Under the pieces are notes generated by a model. The model was not told the origin of the DNA and searched no databases. It saw only the letters and a program-made list of their open reading frames with translations. Below are positions 45,696-54,261 of a stretch of 64,000 nt of DNA, in pieces. Source of the stretch: Amycolatopsis thermophila (GTDB lineage Bacteria > Actinomycetota > Actinomycetes > Mycobacteriales > Pseudonocardiaceae); NCBI RefSeq assembly GCF_030814215.1, contig NZ_JAUSUT010000001.1, positions 806,001 to 870,000 of the forward strand, in the 5' to 3' direction. Numbering within the stretch: the stretch's first letter is position 1; each line of letters opens with the position of its first letter. A program made the translations under genes and the position numbers.

Positions 45696-47186
45696 TCAGG
45701 AGAACTGGTCCCGCAGCTCGCGCTTGAGGATCTTGCCCGAGGCGTTCCGCGGCAGGTCGGACACGAAGCGGATCGCCTTGGGCACCTTGAACGCGGACAG
45801 CCGCGAGCGCACGTGGGCGATCAGCGCCTCCGCGTCGACGTCTTCTTTGGACACCACCACCGCGGTGATCGCTTCGATCCACTTCTCGTCCGGGACGCCG
45901 ATGACGGCCGCTTCGGCGACGGCGGGATGCGTGTAGAGCGCGTCCTCGACCTCGCGTGACGCCACGAGCACCCCGCCGGTGTTGATGACGTCCTTGATGC
46001 GGTCGACGACGTAGATGTAGCCCTCCTCGTCGATCCGCACCAGGTCGCCCGAGTGGAACCAGCCGTCCCGGAACGCCTCTGCCGTCTCCTCCGGCTTGTC
46101 CCAGTACCCCTCGCACAGCTGCGGGCTGCGGTACACGCACTCGCCCGACTCGCCCGGTGCGACGTCGTTGCCCTCGGCGTCCACCACCCGCAACTCCACG
46201 AACAGCGCCGGCCGCCCGGCCGAATCGGGCCGCGTCGCGTGGTCCCCGGGCCGCAGGATCGTCGCCAGCGGGCCGATCTCCGACTGCCCGAAGCAGTTGT
46301 AGAAACCCAGCTCCGGCATGGCTTCCCGGAGCCGCTCGAGCACCGGGCCCGGCATGATCGACGCGCCGTAGTACGCCTTCCGCAGCGCGCTCAGGTCCTT
46401 CGACCCGAAGTCGGGGTGGTTGGCCAGCGCGACCCACAGCGTCGGCGCGGCGAAGAACGCGCCGTGCCGGTCCTCGGCCAGGCGGCGCAGCACGTCCGTC
46501 GGGTCGGGCGTCTCGAGAAGCGTGTTCGTCGCGCCCACCGCGAGCCACGGCACGAGGAACACGTGCATCTGCGCCGAGTGGTAGAGCGGCATGACGTGCA
46601 GCGGGTCGTCGTCCGCCGTCAGGTCCAGGCCGGTGATGCAGGAGAGGTACTCGTGCACCAGCGCCCGGTGGGTCATCATCGCGCCCTTGGGACGCGAAGT
46701 GGTGCCGGACGTGTACAGCAGCTGCACGAGGTCGCCGTCGGCCACCTCGACGTCCAGCGCGGGCACCTCACCGGACAACGCCACCAGTGCGCCGTCGGCG
46801 TCGCGCAGCGGCACCACCTGCTCCAGCGGCGGCAGGTTGCCGGCCAGGGCCGGGTCGGCGAGCGCGACGCGGCTGCCGGACTGTTCGACCAGGTAGGCCA
46901 GCTCGCCGCCGGTGAGGTTGTAGTTGATCGGCACGTGCACGAGCCCGGCGCGGGCGCACGCGAGGAAGCCGATCAGGTAGGCGTCGGAGTTCTTGCCGTA
47001 GGCGGCCACCCGGTCGCCCTTGTCCAGGCCGAGCCCGAGCAGGTGCGCGGCGGCGCGGGTGACGGCGTCGTCGAGCTCGGCGTAGGTCCACGTGCGGTCG
47101 GCGAAGCGCAGGGCCACGCGCGAGGGCCAGCGCGCGGCGCTGCGCCGGAGGATGTCCGCGACGGTACTGGAGCGGAGCGTGGTCAA
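45696..47186 (-). CDS. fatty-acyl-CoA synthetase family protein
   Basis: A 496-aa adenylate-forming enzyme of the AMP-dependent synthetase/ligase superfamily. The P-loop motif is LLYTSGTTSRPKG, the A5-type motif FGQSEIG, A7 motif HSGDLVRIDEEGYIYVVDR and the C-terminal catalytic lysine in ASGKILKRELR. Long- or medium-chain fatty acid or an aromatic acid may be the substrate. The TTG at 47186 is chosen because AGGAGGAG stands 8 nt upstream; an in-frame start 10 codons earlier includes that ribosome site. It is divergent from a GNAT gene whose start lies 41 nt away. Confidence 0.9.
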   Translation of the reverse strand: MTTLRSSTVADILRRSAARWPSRVALRFADRTWTYAELDDAVTRAAAHLLGLGLDKGDRVAAYGKNSDAYLIGFLACARAGLVHVPINYNLTGGELAYLVEQSGSRVALADPALAGNLPPLEQVVPLRDADGALVALSGEVPALDVEVADGDLVQLLYTSGTTSRPKGAMMTHRALVHEYLSCITGLDLTADDDPLHVMPLYHSAQMHVFLVPWLAVGATNTLLETPDPTDVLRRLAEDRHGAFFAAPTLWVALANHPDFGSKDLSALRKAYYGASIMPGPVLERLREAMPELGFYNCFGQSEIGPLATILRPGDHATRPDSAGRPALFVELRVVDAEGNDVAPGESGECVYRSPQLCEGYWDKPEETAEAFRDGWFHSGDLVRIDEEGYIYVVDRIKDVINTGGVLVASREVEDALYTHPAVAEAAVIGVPDEKWIEAITAVVVSKEDVDAEALIAHVRSRLSAFKVPKAIRFVSDLPRNASGKILKRELRDQFS

Positions 47187-47227
47187 GGGGAACTCCTCCT
47201 TCGGCGCCGGTGCCATACTCGGGGGTC

Positions 47228-47680
47228 GTGAGTGAGATCCACATTAGACGAGCCCGGCGCGCGGATGTCGAGGCGATCGTCGCGATGCTCGCCGACGACC
47301 CCCTCGGCGCCCAGCGGGAGACGCCCGGCGACCCGTCGCCCTACCTGCGGGCGTTCGAGGCCATCGACGCCGACGCGAACCAGCTGCTCGTCGTCGCGGA
47401 ACGGGACGGCGAGGTGGCCGGCACGCTGCAGCTGACGTTCATCCCCGGCCTGTCCCGCCGCGGCGCGACGCGGGCGCTGGTCGAGGGCGTTCGCGTGCGC
47501 TCCGGCCTGCGCGGCGGCGGACTCGGGGCCCACCTGATGAAGTGGGCCGTCGACGAGGCGCGGCGCCGTGGGTGCGCGCTGGTCCAGTTCACCTCCGACG
47601 CCTCTCGCACCCGCGCGCACGCCTTCTACGAGCGGCTCGGCTTCGAGGCGACCCACCTGGGGTTCAAGCTCATGCTCTGA
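47228..47680 (+). CDS. GNAT acetyltransferase
   Basis: A 150-aa GNAT protein. The first strand is IHIRRARRADVEAIVAML (4-21), the acetyl-CoA loop VRVRSGLRGGGLGAHLMKWAV (about 85-105), and the terminal region SRTRAHAFYERLGFEATHLGFKLML. Complete and of typical length. Substrate unknown. The GTG at 47228 lies 8 nt after CATACT, so a leaderless start is possible; an in-frame GTG six codons upstream is less likely. Its 3' end touches the IS5-type transposase remnant that begins downstream on the other strand, but the fold looks undamaged. Confidence 0.84.
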   Translation: MSEIHIRRARRADVEAIVAMLADDPLGAQRETPGDPSPYLRAFEAIDADANQLLVVAERDGEVAGTLQLTFIPGLSRRGATRALVEGVRVRSGLRGGGLGAHLMKWAVDEARRRGCALVQFTSDASRTRAHAFYERLGFEATHLGFKLML

Positions 47681-48190
47681 CCAGGCCGTGTCCGGTGAGC
47701 CATCGGAGCCAGAGGGTGATGGCGGCGATGGTGGGTCCGGCGCGTTTGGCGTAGCGCGTGGCGAGGTCGCGGAACTGTTTTCGCTGGTTGAAGCGGCGTT
47801 CGACGACGTTGCGCCGCTTGTAGGTTGCGCGGTCGAAGGCGGGCGGGAGCCCTTGGCGGCGGGCGATCTGGTCTGCGCGCTCCTGGCTGATGAACCGGAT
47901 TCGTCGGTCCCGCATAGCCTGCCGTGTCGAGGGCGGGGGTGCAGCCCCCTTTTTCGGGCGCCAGCCGCGTGCCGGTGCGCCCGGACCACGCTCGAATCGA
48001 CCGAGACGACCCATTCCACATCGCCGACCGAGTCGTCTTTGACGATCACCTCGTCCAGAATCGTCTGCCAGGTGCCGTCGGCGGTGCACAACCGCAACCG
48101 CCCGTGCGCGGTCTTCCACCGCCCCGTTCGCAGCTTCCACAGAATCGCGTTGCGCACCTGCCGGTGATGCGCGGTCCGTCACCTCACCCC
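47670..48190 (-). mobile_element. IS5-type transposase remnant
   Basis: Minus-strand frames carry pieces of an IS5-family transposase. The N-terminal part reads VRNAILWKLRTG, then RWKTAHGRLRLCTADGTW and VVSVDSSVVRAHRHAAGARK with the first catalytic Asp. In a shifted frame the C-terminal part reads FDRATYKRRNVVERRFNQRKQ and IAAITLWLRWLTG. The segment between the first Asp and the C-terminus is deleted, and so is part of the N-terminal helix region. The element is dead. No terminal inverted repeats were recognised. It fills the 560-bp gap between the GNAT gene and the TetR gene. Confidence 0.85.
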
Positions 48191-48240
48191 GACCCGAGAT
48201 CAAACCAGAACCCCCAGCTCGATCAATTGCAGGACATCAC

Positions 48241-48864
48241 CTAGAGCACTGCCGAGACCACGCGGCGGATGGCGTCCAGGTCGACGTCCTCCGCCAGCGT
48301 CTCCTCCGCGGGTTTGTCCGGGAACGGCTCCTCGGCGGCGAAGAGCGTGCGGAACAGCCGCGGTAGCACGGTGCGGTCGATCAGGTCCTGGGCGGCCGAC
48401 GTGCTGCGCGGGCCGTCCATCCCGAAGTGCCCGGCCAGGTGCGCGGCCAGCCGCTCGCGTGGGCCGACGAACGCGGCGTCGAAGTAGGCGCGCGCGCTGC
48501 CGGGCAGCCGCTCCGCCGCGGTGATGCTCAGCCGGCACGTCGCGAGCTGCCGGTCCCACAGCATGAGCTGCAGGAATCGCCCGCAGTAGAGCGCCACCGC
48601 CTCCGCCGGGTCCTCGGCGTAGGCGTCCGGGGTCTTGAGGGTGTCCAGGTGCAGCTCGCGCGCCAGGTCCAGCACCGCGAGGAACAGCTTGTCCTTGCTC
48701 TCGAAGTGCGCGTACAGCGAGCGCTTGGACGTGCCGGCCCGCGCCGCGACCGTGTCCATCGACGCCCGTTCGTAGCCGGTCTCGAGGAACACCTCCTTGG
48801 CCTCGAACAGGATGTGGCGCCGCAGTTCTTCGCCACGCCTCTGCGACGCACCAGCTCGGCTCAT
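48241..48864 (-). CDS. TetR-family regulator
   Basis: A 207-aa TetR-family repressor. The helix-turn-helix lies in residues about 14-60 (ILFEAKEVFLETGYERASMDTVAARAGTSKRSLYAHFESKDKLF), followed by a C-terminal ligand domain of the TetR_C type found next to reductases. It is divergent from the NmrA-like gene, and the 72-bp gap holds an AAGTAAAC-N11-GTTTACTT inverted repeat, almost certainly its operator. It would therefore control itself and the reductase. Ligand unknown. An IS remnant lies just behind its 3' end. Confidence 0.9.
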   Translation of the reverse strand: MSRAGASQRRGEELRRHILFEAKEVFLETGYERASMDTVAARAGTSKRSLYAHFESKDKLFLAVLDLARELHLDTLKTPDAYAEDPAEAVALYCGRFLQLMLWDRQLATCRLSITAAERLPGSARAYFDAAFVGPRERLAAHLAGHFGMDGPRSTSAAQDLIDRTVLPRLFRTLFAAEEPFPDKPAEETLAEDVDLDAIRRVVSAVL

Positions 48865-48882
48865 CGTTCTTGCACCCTCAAA

Positions 48883-48909
48883 AAGTAAACGGTACGGTCG
48901 AGTTTACTT
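48883..48909. promoter_or_regulatory. TetR operator
   Basis: AAGTAAAC (48883-48890) and GTTTACTT (48902-48909) are perfect 8-bp arms around an 11-nt spacer, in the gap between the divergent TetR and NmrA-like genes. The AT-rich arms contrast with the GC-rich surroundings. Confidence 0.82.
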
Positions 48910-48936
48910 ACTCCGGACGACCCGAAGAGGAACGTC

Positions 48937-49821
48937 ATGATCGTCGTCACCACCCCCACCGGACACATCGGACGCCAGGTCCTCGACCACGTGCTCGCCG
49001 CGGGACGGCCGGTTCGCGTCGTCGTGCGCGATCCGGCCGGACTGCCCGCCGAGGTGCGCGACCGGGTCGAGGTCGTCCCAGGGTCGCACGGCGATCCGGA
49101 CGTCGTCGCACGCGCCTTCGACGGCGCCGACGCCGTGTTCTGGCTGGTACCAGCCGACCGGCGCGCCGCGGGCCCCGTCGAGGCCTACCGCGAGTTCAGC
49201 CGCCCGGCGGTGGAAGCGCTGACCGGGCAGCGCGTCGTCGGCATCACCGCGCTGGGCCGCGGCACACCGCTGGCCGGTCACGCCGGGCACGTGACAGGCT
49301 CGCTGGCGATGGACGACCTGATCGCCGGCACCGGAGTGCCCTTCCGCGCGCTGGCCGCGGCCACGTTCATGGACAACGTGCTCCGGCAGGTCCGGGGCAT
49401 CAAGGAGCGGGGCATGCTGTTCGACGCCGTCTCCCCCGACCACGTCCAGCCGATGGTCGCCAGGCGCGACATCGCGGCCGTCGCCGCGCGCCTGCTGCTC
49501 GACGACACCTGGACCGGGCAGGAGGAGGTCCCGCTGCTCGGACCCGAGAACCTGTCCGGGAACGACGTGACCGCCATCATGTCCGACGTGCTCGGCTTCC
49601 CCGTGCGGTACGGGCAGGTTCCGGGCGCGGCGTTCAAGGAGCAGCTCATCGGCGCCGGTCTGTCCGAGGCCATGGCCCAGTCGATGCTCGACATGGCGAT
49701 CGCGAAGGACAAGGGCCTGGACGACGGCGTGACCCGGGCGCCGCGGCACGCGATCGACACGCCGACCACGTTCCGCCGGTGGTGCGAGGACGTCCTCAAG
49801 CCGGCGGTCGAGGCGGCCTGA
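48937..49821 (+). CDS. NmrA-like NAD(P)-binding protein
   Basis: A 294-aa atypical short-chain dehydrogenase of the NmrA/QOR2 type. The N-terminal Rossmann motif is VVTTPTGHIGRQVLDHVL (3-20), followed by VRVVVRDPAGLPAE. The usual YxxxK catalytic pair is not evident. Such proteins are NAD(P)H-dependent quinone reductases or redox sensors. The divergent TetR gene and shared operator suggest induction by a small molecule. The 3' end is convergent with the ABC exporter genes (31-bp gap). Confidence 0.87.
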   Translation: MIVVTTPTGHIGRQVLDHVLAAGRPVRVVVRDPAGLPAEVRDRVEVVPGSHGDPDVVARAFDGADAVFWLVPADRRAAGPVEAYREFSRPAVEALTGQRVVGITALGRGTPLAGHAGHVTGSLAMDDLIAGTGVPFRALAAATFMDNVLRQVRGIKERGMLFDAVSPDHVQPMVARRDIAAVAARLLLDDTWTGQEEVPLLGPENLSGNDVTAIMSDVLGFPVRYGQVPGAAFKEQLIGAGLSEAMAQSMLDMAIAKDKGLDDGVTRAPRHAIDTPTTFRRWCEDVLKPAVEAA

Positions 49822-49851
49822 CCGTGTCCTCGCCGGCACCGGCCCCCACGG

Positions 49852-51780
49852 TCAGGTCGCGGCCTCCACCGGGCTGCGGAACTGCGCCGAGTACAGCCGG
49901 TGGTACGCCCCGCCCGCGGTGATCAGCTCGTCGTGCGTGCCCTGCTCCACGATCCGCCCCGACTCCATCACCAGGATGAGGTCGGCGTCGCGGATCGTGG
50001 ACAGGCGGTGCGCGATGACGAAGCTCGTCCGGTCGGTCCGCAGCGCCGACATCGCCTGCTGGAGCAGCGCTTCCGTGCGCGTGTCCACCGAGCTGGTGGC
50101 CTCGTCGAGGATCAGCAACGACGGATCGGCCAGGAACGCCCTGGCGATCGTGATCAGCTGCTTCTCCCCCGCGCTGAGGTTCGTGCCCTCGTCGTCGATC
50201 ACCGTGTCGTAGCCGTCGGGCAGGCTGCGCACGAACCGGTCGACGAAGGTGGCCCGCGCGGCCGCCTCGACCTGCTCGGCGCTCGCCGCCGGCCGGCCGT
50301 AGGCGATGTTGTCCCGGATGGTGCCGTTGAACAGCCAGGTGTCCTGCAGCACCATGCCGGTCTGACCGCGCAGCTCGTCACGGGTCATCGCGGTGATGTC
50401 CACACCGTCGAGCGTGATGCGCCCGGCGTCCAGTTCGTAGAACCGCATGATCAGGTTCACCAGGGTGGTCTTGCCCGCCCCGGTCGGGCCCACGATCGCC
50501 ACCGTCTGGCCCGGCTCCGCGACCAGCGACAGGTCCTCGATCAGCGGTGTCGCCGGGTCGTAGGAGAACCGGACGTGCTCGAACTCGACCCGCCCGCGGC
50601 GCTCCCGGGGCAGCCGCGGCGAAGCGGTGTCCGGCTCCTGCTCCCCCGCGTCGAGCAGCTCGAACACCCGCTCCGCCGAGGCGACACCGGACTGCATCAG
50701 GTTCGCCATCGACGCGGCCTGCGTCAGCGGCTGGGTGAACTGCCGCGAGTACTGCAGGAACGCCTGCACGTCGCCGAGCGACATCGTCCCCGTCGCCACG
50801 CGCAGCCCGCCGATGACGGCGAGCACCACGTAGCTGAGGTTCGACAGGAACATCATCGCCGGCATGATGATCCCGGAGACGAACTGCGCGCCCATCGCGG
50901 CCTGGTAGAGGTTTTCGTTGCGGCGCCCGAACTCCTGCTCGACCTCCCGCTGCCTGCCGAACACCTTCACCAGCTCGTGCCCGGTGAACGCCTCCTCGAT
51001 GTGCGCGTTGAGCGAACCGGTGTGCTTCCACTGCGCCACGAACAGCTTCTGCGAGCGCTTCCCGATCGCTCCGGTCAGCACGATCGACACCGGCACCACC
51101 AGCAACGCGATCACCGCCAGCAGCGGCGACACGACGAACATCATCACCAGCACACCGACGAGCGTCAGCAGCGAGGTGAGCAGCTGGCTCAGAGTCTGCT
51201 GCAGGGTCAGGGAGATGTTGTCGATGTCGTTGGTGACGCGGGACAACAGTTCACCGCGCGGCTGCCCGTCGAAGTAGCGCAACGGCAACCGGTGCAGCTT
51301 CGCCTCGACGTCCTCGCGCAGCCGGAACACCACGCGCTGCACGGCCCCGTTGAGGAGGTAGCCCTGCAGCCACTGGAACACCGACGCGGCCACGTACAAC
51401 ACCAGCACCCACATCAGGACCGTGCCCAGCGCGCCGAAGTCGATCCCCGCACCCGGGGTGAGGTCCATGCGCGCCAGCATGTCCGCGAGGTTGTTGTTGC
51501 CCTCGGCCCGGGCCGTGGCGACGGCCTGCTCCTGGGTCAGGCCCGCGGGCAGGCGGGCGGAGATGAAACCGCCGAAGATGATGTCCGTCGCGTGCCCGAG
51601 GATCTTCGGCCCCACCACGGACAAGGCGACACTGGCCACGCCGAGCGCGACGACGAACACGAGCGTGACGCGTTCCGGCCGCAGCCGTCCCATCAGCCGG
51701 CGCGCGGAGGCCCCGAAGCTTTTCGGCTTCTGGCCGGGCGCACCGGCCGGCGCGCCGGGGAAACCACCTGGTCTGGTCAC
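49852..51780 (-). CDS. ABC exporter subunit, canonical NBD
   Basis: A 642-aa half-transporter of the MDR type: six membrane segments (about 35-370) then a nucleotide-binding domain with Walker A GPTGAGKTT, signature LSAGEKQ and Walker B LLILDEATSSVD with the catalytic glutamate intact, and H-loop IAHRLST. The N-terminal tail (about 25 residues) is Pro/Gly-rich. GTG 51780 overlaps the stop of the other half-transporter by 4 nt (GTGA), so the two form a heterodimer made together. The partner NBD is degenerate in Walker B. Substrate unknown; the adjacent TetR suggests drug-type efflux. Confidence 0.93.
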   Translation of the reverse strand: MTRPGGFPGAPAGAPGQKPKSFGASARRLMGRLRPERVTLVFVVALGVASVALSVVGPKILGHATDIIFGGFISARLPAGLTQEQAVATARAEGNNNLADMLARMDLTPGAGIDFGALGTVLMWVLVLYVAASVFQWLQGYLLNGAVQRVVFRLREDVEAKLHRLPLRYFDGQPRGELLSRVTNDIDNISLTLQQTLSQLLTSLLTLVGVLVMMFVVSPLLAVIALLVVPVSIVLTGAIGKRSQKLFVAQWKHTGSLNAHIEEAFTGHELVKVFGRQREVEQEFGRRNENLYQAAMGAQFVSGIIMPAMMFLSNLSYVVLAVIGGLRVATGTMSLGDVQAFLQYSRQFTQPLTQAASMANLMQSGVASAERVFELLDAGEQEPDTASPRLPRERRGRVEFEHVRFSYDPATPLIEDLSLVAEPGQTVAIVGPTGAGKTTLVNLIMRFYELDAGRITLDGVDITAMTRDELRGQTGMVLQDTWLFNGTIRDNIAYGRPAASAEQVEAAARATFVDRFVRSLPDGYDTVIDDEGTNLSAGEKQLITIARAFLADPSLLILDEATSSVDTRTEALLQQAMSALRTDRTSFVIAHRLSTIRDADLILVMESGRIVEQGTHDELITAGGAYHRLYSAQFRSPVEAAT

Positions 51781-53510
51781 GCCGCTTCCTCCGCCGTCAT
51801 CTGGGACTCCACGATCTCCTGGTAGGTCGGGCAGTCGCGCAGCAGCTCGTGGTGCCTGCCCAGGCCGACGATCTCCCCGTTCTCCAGCACCACGATCTGG
51901 TCGGCTTGCACGATCGTGGACACCCGTTGCGCGACGACGATCACCGCGGCCCGGGCGGTGTGCGGCGCCAGCGCGGCCCGCAGGCGCGCGTCGGTGGCCA
52001 GGTCCAGCGCGGAGAACGAGTCGTCGAACAGGTAGACCTCCGGCTTGCGCACCAGGGCACGGGCGATGGCGATCCGCTGCCGCTGGCCGCCGGATACGTT
52101 CGTGCCGCCCTGCGCGATCGGCGCTTCCAGGCCGCCGGGCATCTCCGACACGAAATCGCGCGCCTGCGCGATCTCCAGCGCCTCCCACAGTTCCTCGTCG
52201 GTGGCGTCCGGGTTGCCGTAGCGCAGGTTGCTCGCGACGGTGCCGGTGAACAGGTACGGCCGCTGGGGCACCAGGCCGATGCGGTTCCACAGCACGTCCG
52301 GGTCGAGGTCGCACACGTCGACGCCGTCGACCAGCACCCGCCCGGCCGTCGCGTCGACGAGCCGCGGCACCAGCGAGAGCAACGTGGTCTTGCCCGCGCC
52401 CGTGCTGCCGATGATCGCGGTGGTCTTGCCCGCCTCGGCGCGGAACGTGATGTCCCGCAGCACCGGCTCCGCCGCACCGGGGTACCGGAACTCCGCACCC
52501 CGGAACTCGACCGCGCCGTGCTCGGTCGTCTCCCGCACCGGGCGCAGGGGCGGCACGACCGAGGGCTCGGTGTCGAGGACCTCGGCGATCCGCTCCGCGC
52601 ACACCGAGGCGCGCGGGATCATCGTGGCGATGAAGGTCGCCATCGTGACCGACATCAGGATCTGCACCAGGTAGCTCAGGAACGCCGTCAGCGCCCCGAT
52701 CTGCATCTCCCCCGACCCCACGCGGTGGGCGCCGAACCACAGCACGGCGACGCTGGAGGCGTTGAGCACCAGCATCACCGACGGGAAGATCAGCGCCTGC
52801 AGCCGTCCGACGCGCAGCGCGGTGACCGTCAGGTCGTCGTTGGCGACGGCGAAGCGGCGGACCTCGTCCCGCTCGCGCACGAACGCCCGCACCACGCGGA
52901 TGCCGGACAGCTGTTCGCGCAGCACCCGGTTGACCCGGTCGAGCAGGACCTGCATGCGCCGGAACTGCGGCACCATGCGCGACACGATCAGCCCGATCAC
53001 CGCCAGCAGCACCGGCACCGCGACCAGCAGCAGCCAGGACAGCCCCACGTCCTGCCGCAGCGCCAGCACGATGCCGCCGACGCACATGATCGGCGCGGTG
53101 ACCAGGATCGTGGCCCCCATGACCACGATCATCTGCACCTGCTGCACGTCGTTGGTGGTGCGGGTGATCAGCGACGGCGCGCCGAAGTGCGCGACCTCGC
53201 GTGCGGAGAACCCGCCCACGCGGTGGAAAACGGCCCCCCGGACGTCGCGCCCGAACCCGGCCGCGCTGCGCGCGCCGAAGTAGACCGCGGCGATCGAGCA
53301 GGCGATCTGCACCAGCGTGACGGCCAGCATCCAGCCGCCGGTCGAGAAGATGTAACCGGTGTCGCCGGTGGCGACGCCGTGATCGATGATGTCGGCGTTG
53401 AGGCTCGGCAGGTAGAGCGACGCGACGGTGCCGACGAGCTGGAGCACCATCACGCCCGTCAGCGCGCGCCAGTACGGACGCAGGAACGTCCGCAACACCC
53501 GGATGAGCAC
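51777..53510 (-). CDS. ABC exporter subunit, degenerate NBD
   Basis: A 577-aa half-transporter with six membrane segments (about 15-310) and an NBD with Walker A GSTGAGKTT and signature VSGGQRQR. Walker B reads VYLFDDSFSALD, so the usual catalytic glutamate is replaced by serine. This is the pattern of the non-hydrolysing site in heterodimeric exporters such as BmrCD or TM287/288. It is upstream of and overlaps its partner gene. Start ATG 53510 is supported by the family N-terminus LIRVLRTFLRPYW. It is divergent from a TetR gene, with two inverted repeats in the 83-bp gap. Confidence 0.93.
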   Translation of the reverse strand: MLIRVLRTFLRPYWRALTGVMVLQLVGTVASLYLPSLNADIIDHGVATGDTGYIFSTGGWMLAVTLVQIACSIAAVYFGARSAAGFGRDVRGAVFHRVGGFSAREVAHFGAPSLITRTTNDVQQVQMIVVMGATILVTAPIMCVGGIVLALRQDVGLSWLLLVAVPVLLAVIGLIVSRMVPQFRRMQVLLDRVNRVLREQLSGIRVVRAFVRERDEVRRFAVANDDLTVTALRVGRLQALIFPSVMLVLNASSVAVLWFGAHRVGSGEMQIGALTAFLSYLVQILMSVTMATFIATMIPRASVCAERIAEVLDTEPSVVPPLRPVRETTEHGAVEFRGAEFRYPGAAEPVLRDITFRAEAGKTTAIIGSTGAGKTTLLSLVPRLVDATAGRVLVDGVDVCDLDPDVLWNRIGLVPQRPYLFTGTVASNLRYGNPDATDEELWEALEIAQARDFVSEMPGGLEAPIAQGGTNVSGGQRQRIAIARALVRKPEVYLFDDSFSALDLATDARLRAALAPHTARAAVIVVAQRVSTIVQADQIVVLENGEIVGLGRHHELLRDCPTYQEIVESQMTAEEAA

Positions 53511-53535
53511 GATTCCCCCTAGGAAACGGTCGGTA

Positions 53536-53574
53536 TCTACTATGTAGACTAGCCCGATAAGAAACGCAACGTTT
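53536..53574. promoter_or_regulatory. ABC/TetR intergenic operators
   Basis: TCTAC-TAT-GTAGA (53536-53548) and AAACG-CAA-CGTTT (53562-53574) are two short perfect inverted repeats in the 83-bp gap between the exporter and the TetR gene. The gap is AT-rich relative to its flanks and must hold both promoters. One or both are probable TetR sites. Confidence 0.6.
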
Positions 53575-53593
53575 TTTAGGGGAGGCCACTCCG

Positions 53594-54172
53594 GTGCCGC
53601 GGCGACACGGTGAGGAACTCGAGTCCGCGATCCTGGAGGCGGCCTGGGCCGAGCTGGTCGAGGTCGGGTACGCGAAGCTGACCATGGAATCGGTGGCCGC
53701 GCGGGCCGGCACCAGCAAACCGGTCATCTACCGGCGCTGGCCCGGTCGACCGGAACTGGTCCTCGCCGCGTGGCGGCGGCGGGTGCCCAGGGAGGGCGAC
53801 GTGCCCGACACCGGCAGCCTCCGGTCGGACCTGCTCGCCCTGCTCCAGCGCGTGGTCAACCGCTTCGACGACACCCCCCGCGACGTCCTGGCCGGCCTGA
53901 TGACCGAAACCTTCCGCGACCCGGAGGTCTTCGCCCTGCTGCGCAAGCAGATCGCCACCACGACGCGCCGGCCCGTCATCGAGACGCTCGTGGACCGCGC
54001 GGTGCGGCGCGGTGAGATCCCGCCGGTGGAGCTGACGCCGCGGGCCGCGCGCCTCCCGCTGGACCTGATCCGGGTCGAGGCCACCTTCTACCACCGCGAA
54101 ATCACGGAGAAAACGATTACCCAGATCATCGACGACGTTTTCCTCCCCCTCCTGCGCGGCTTGGCAGACTGA
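53594..54172 (+). CDS. TetR-family regulator of ABC exporter
   Basis: A 192-aa TetR regulator with helix-turn-helix in residues about 10-55 (LEAAWAELVEVGYAKLTMESVAARAGTSKPVIYRRWPGRPEL) and a TetR_C_11/16-like ligand domain. The GTG at 53594 has GGGGAGG 9-15 nt upstream. Divergent from the two half-transporters, the standard layout for efflux control. The protein ends before a short gap leading to the STAS-HATPase gene. Ligand unknown. Confidence 0.9.
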   Translation: MPRRHGEELESAILEAAWAELVEVGYAKLTMESVAARAGTSKPVIYRRWPGRPELVLAAWRRRVPREGDVPDTGSLRSDLLALLQRVVNRFDDTPRDVLAGLMTETFRDPEVFALLRKQIATTTRRPVIETLVDRAVRRGEIPPVELTPRAARLPLDLIRVEATFYHREITEKTITQIIDDVFLPLLRGLAD

Positions 54173-54261
54173 GGAGGTCCGGCAGGAATGCTCCCGGACC
54201 CGGCTGGGTACCACACCGGCGACCGGGATCCGTTTCGAATTCGTTGGAGGCGGTGTCATCG

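Noticed and set aside
47183-48157. An intact 324-codon gene across the IS region
   Set aside because: It joins a real transposase N-terminus to antisense sequence of the GNAT gene; the transposase C-terminus is in another frame.
49852-53727. A single 1291-codon open frame across both ABC genes
   Set aside because: Only the segment from 51780 downward encodes protein family sequence in this frame; the upper part is an arginine/alanine-rich shadow of the other half-transporter.
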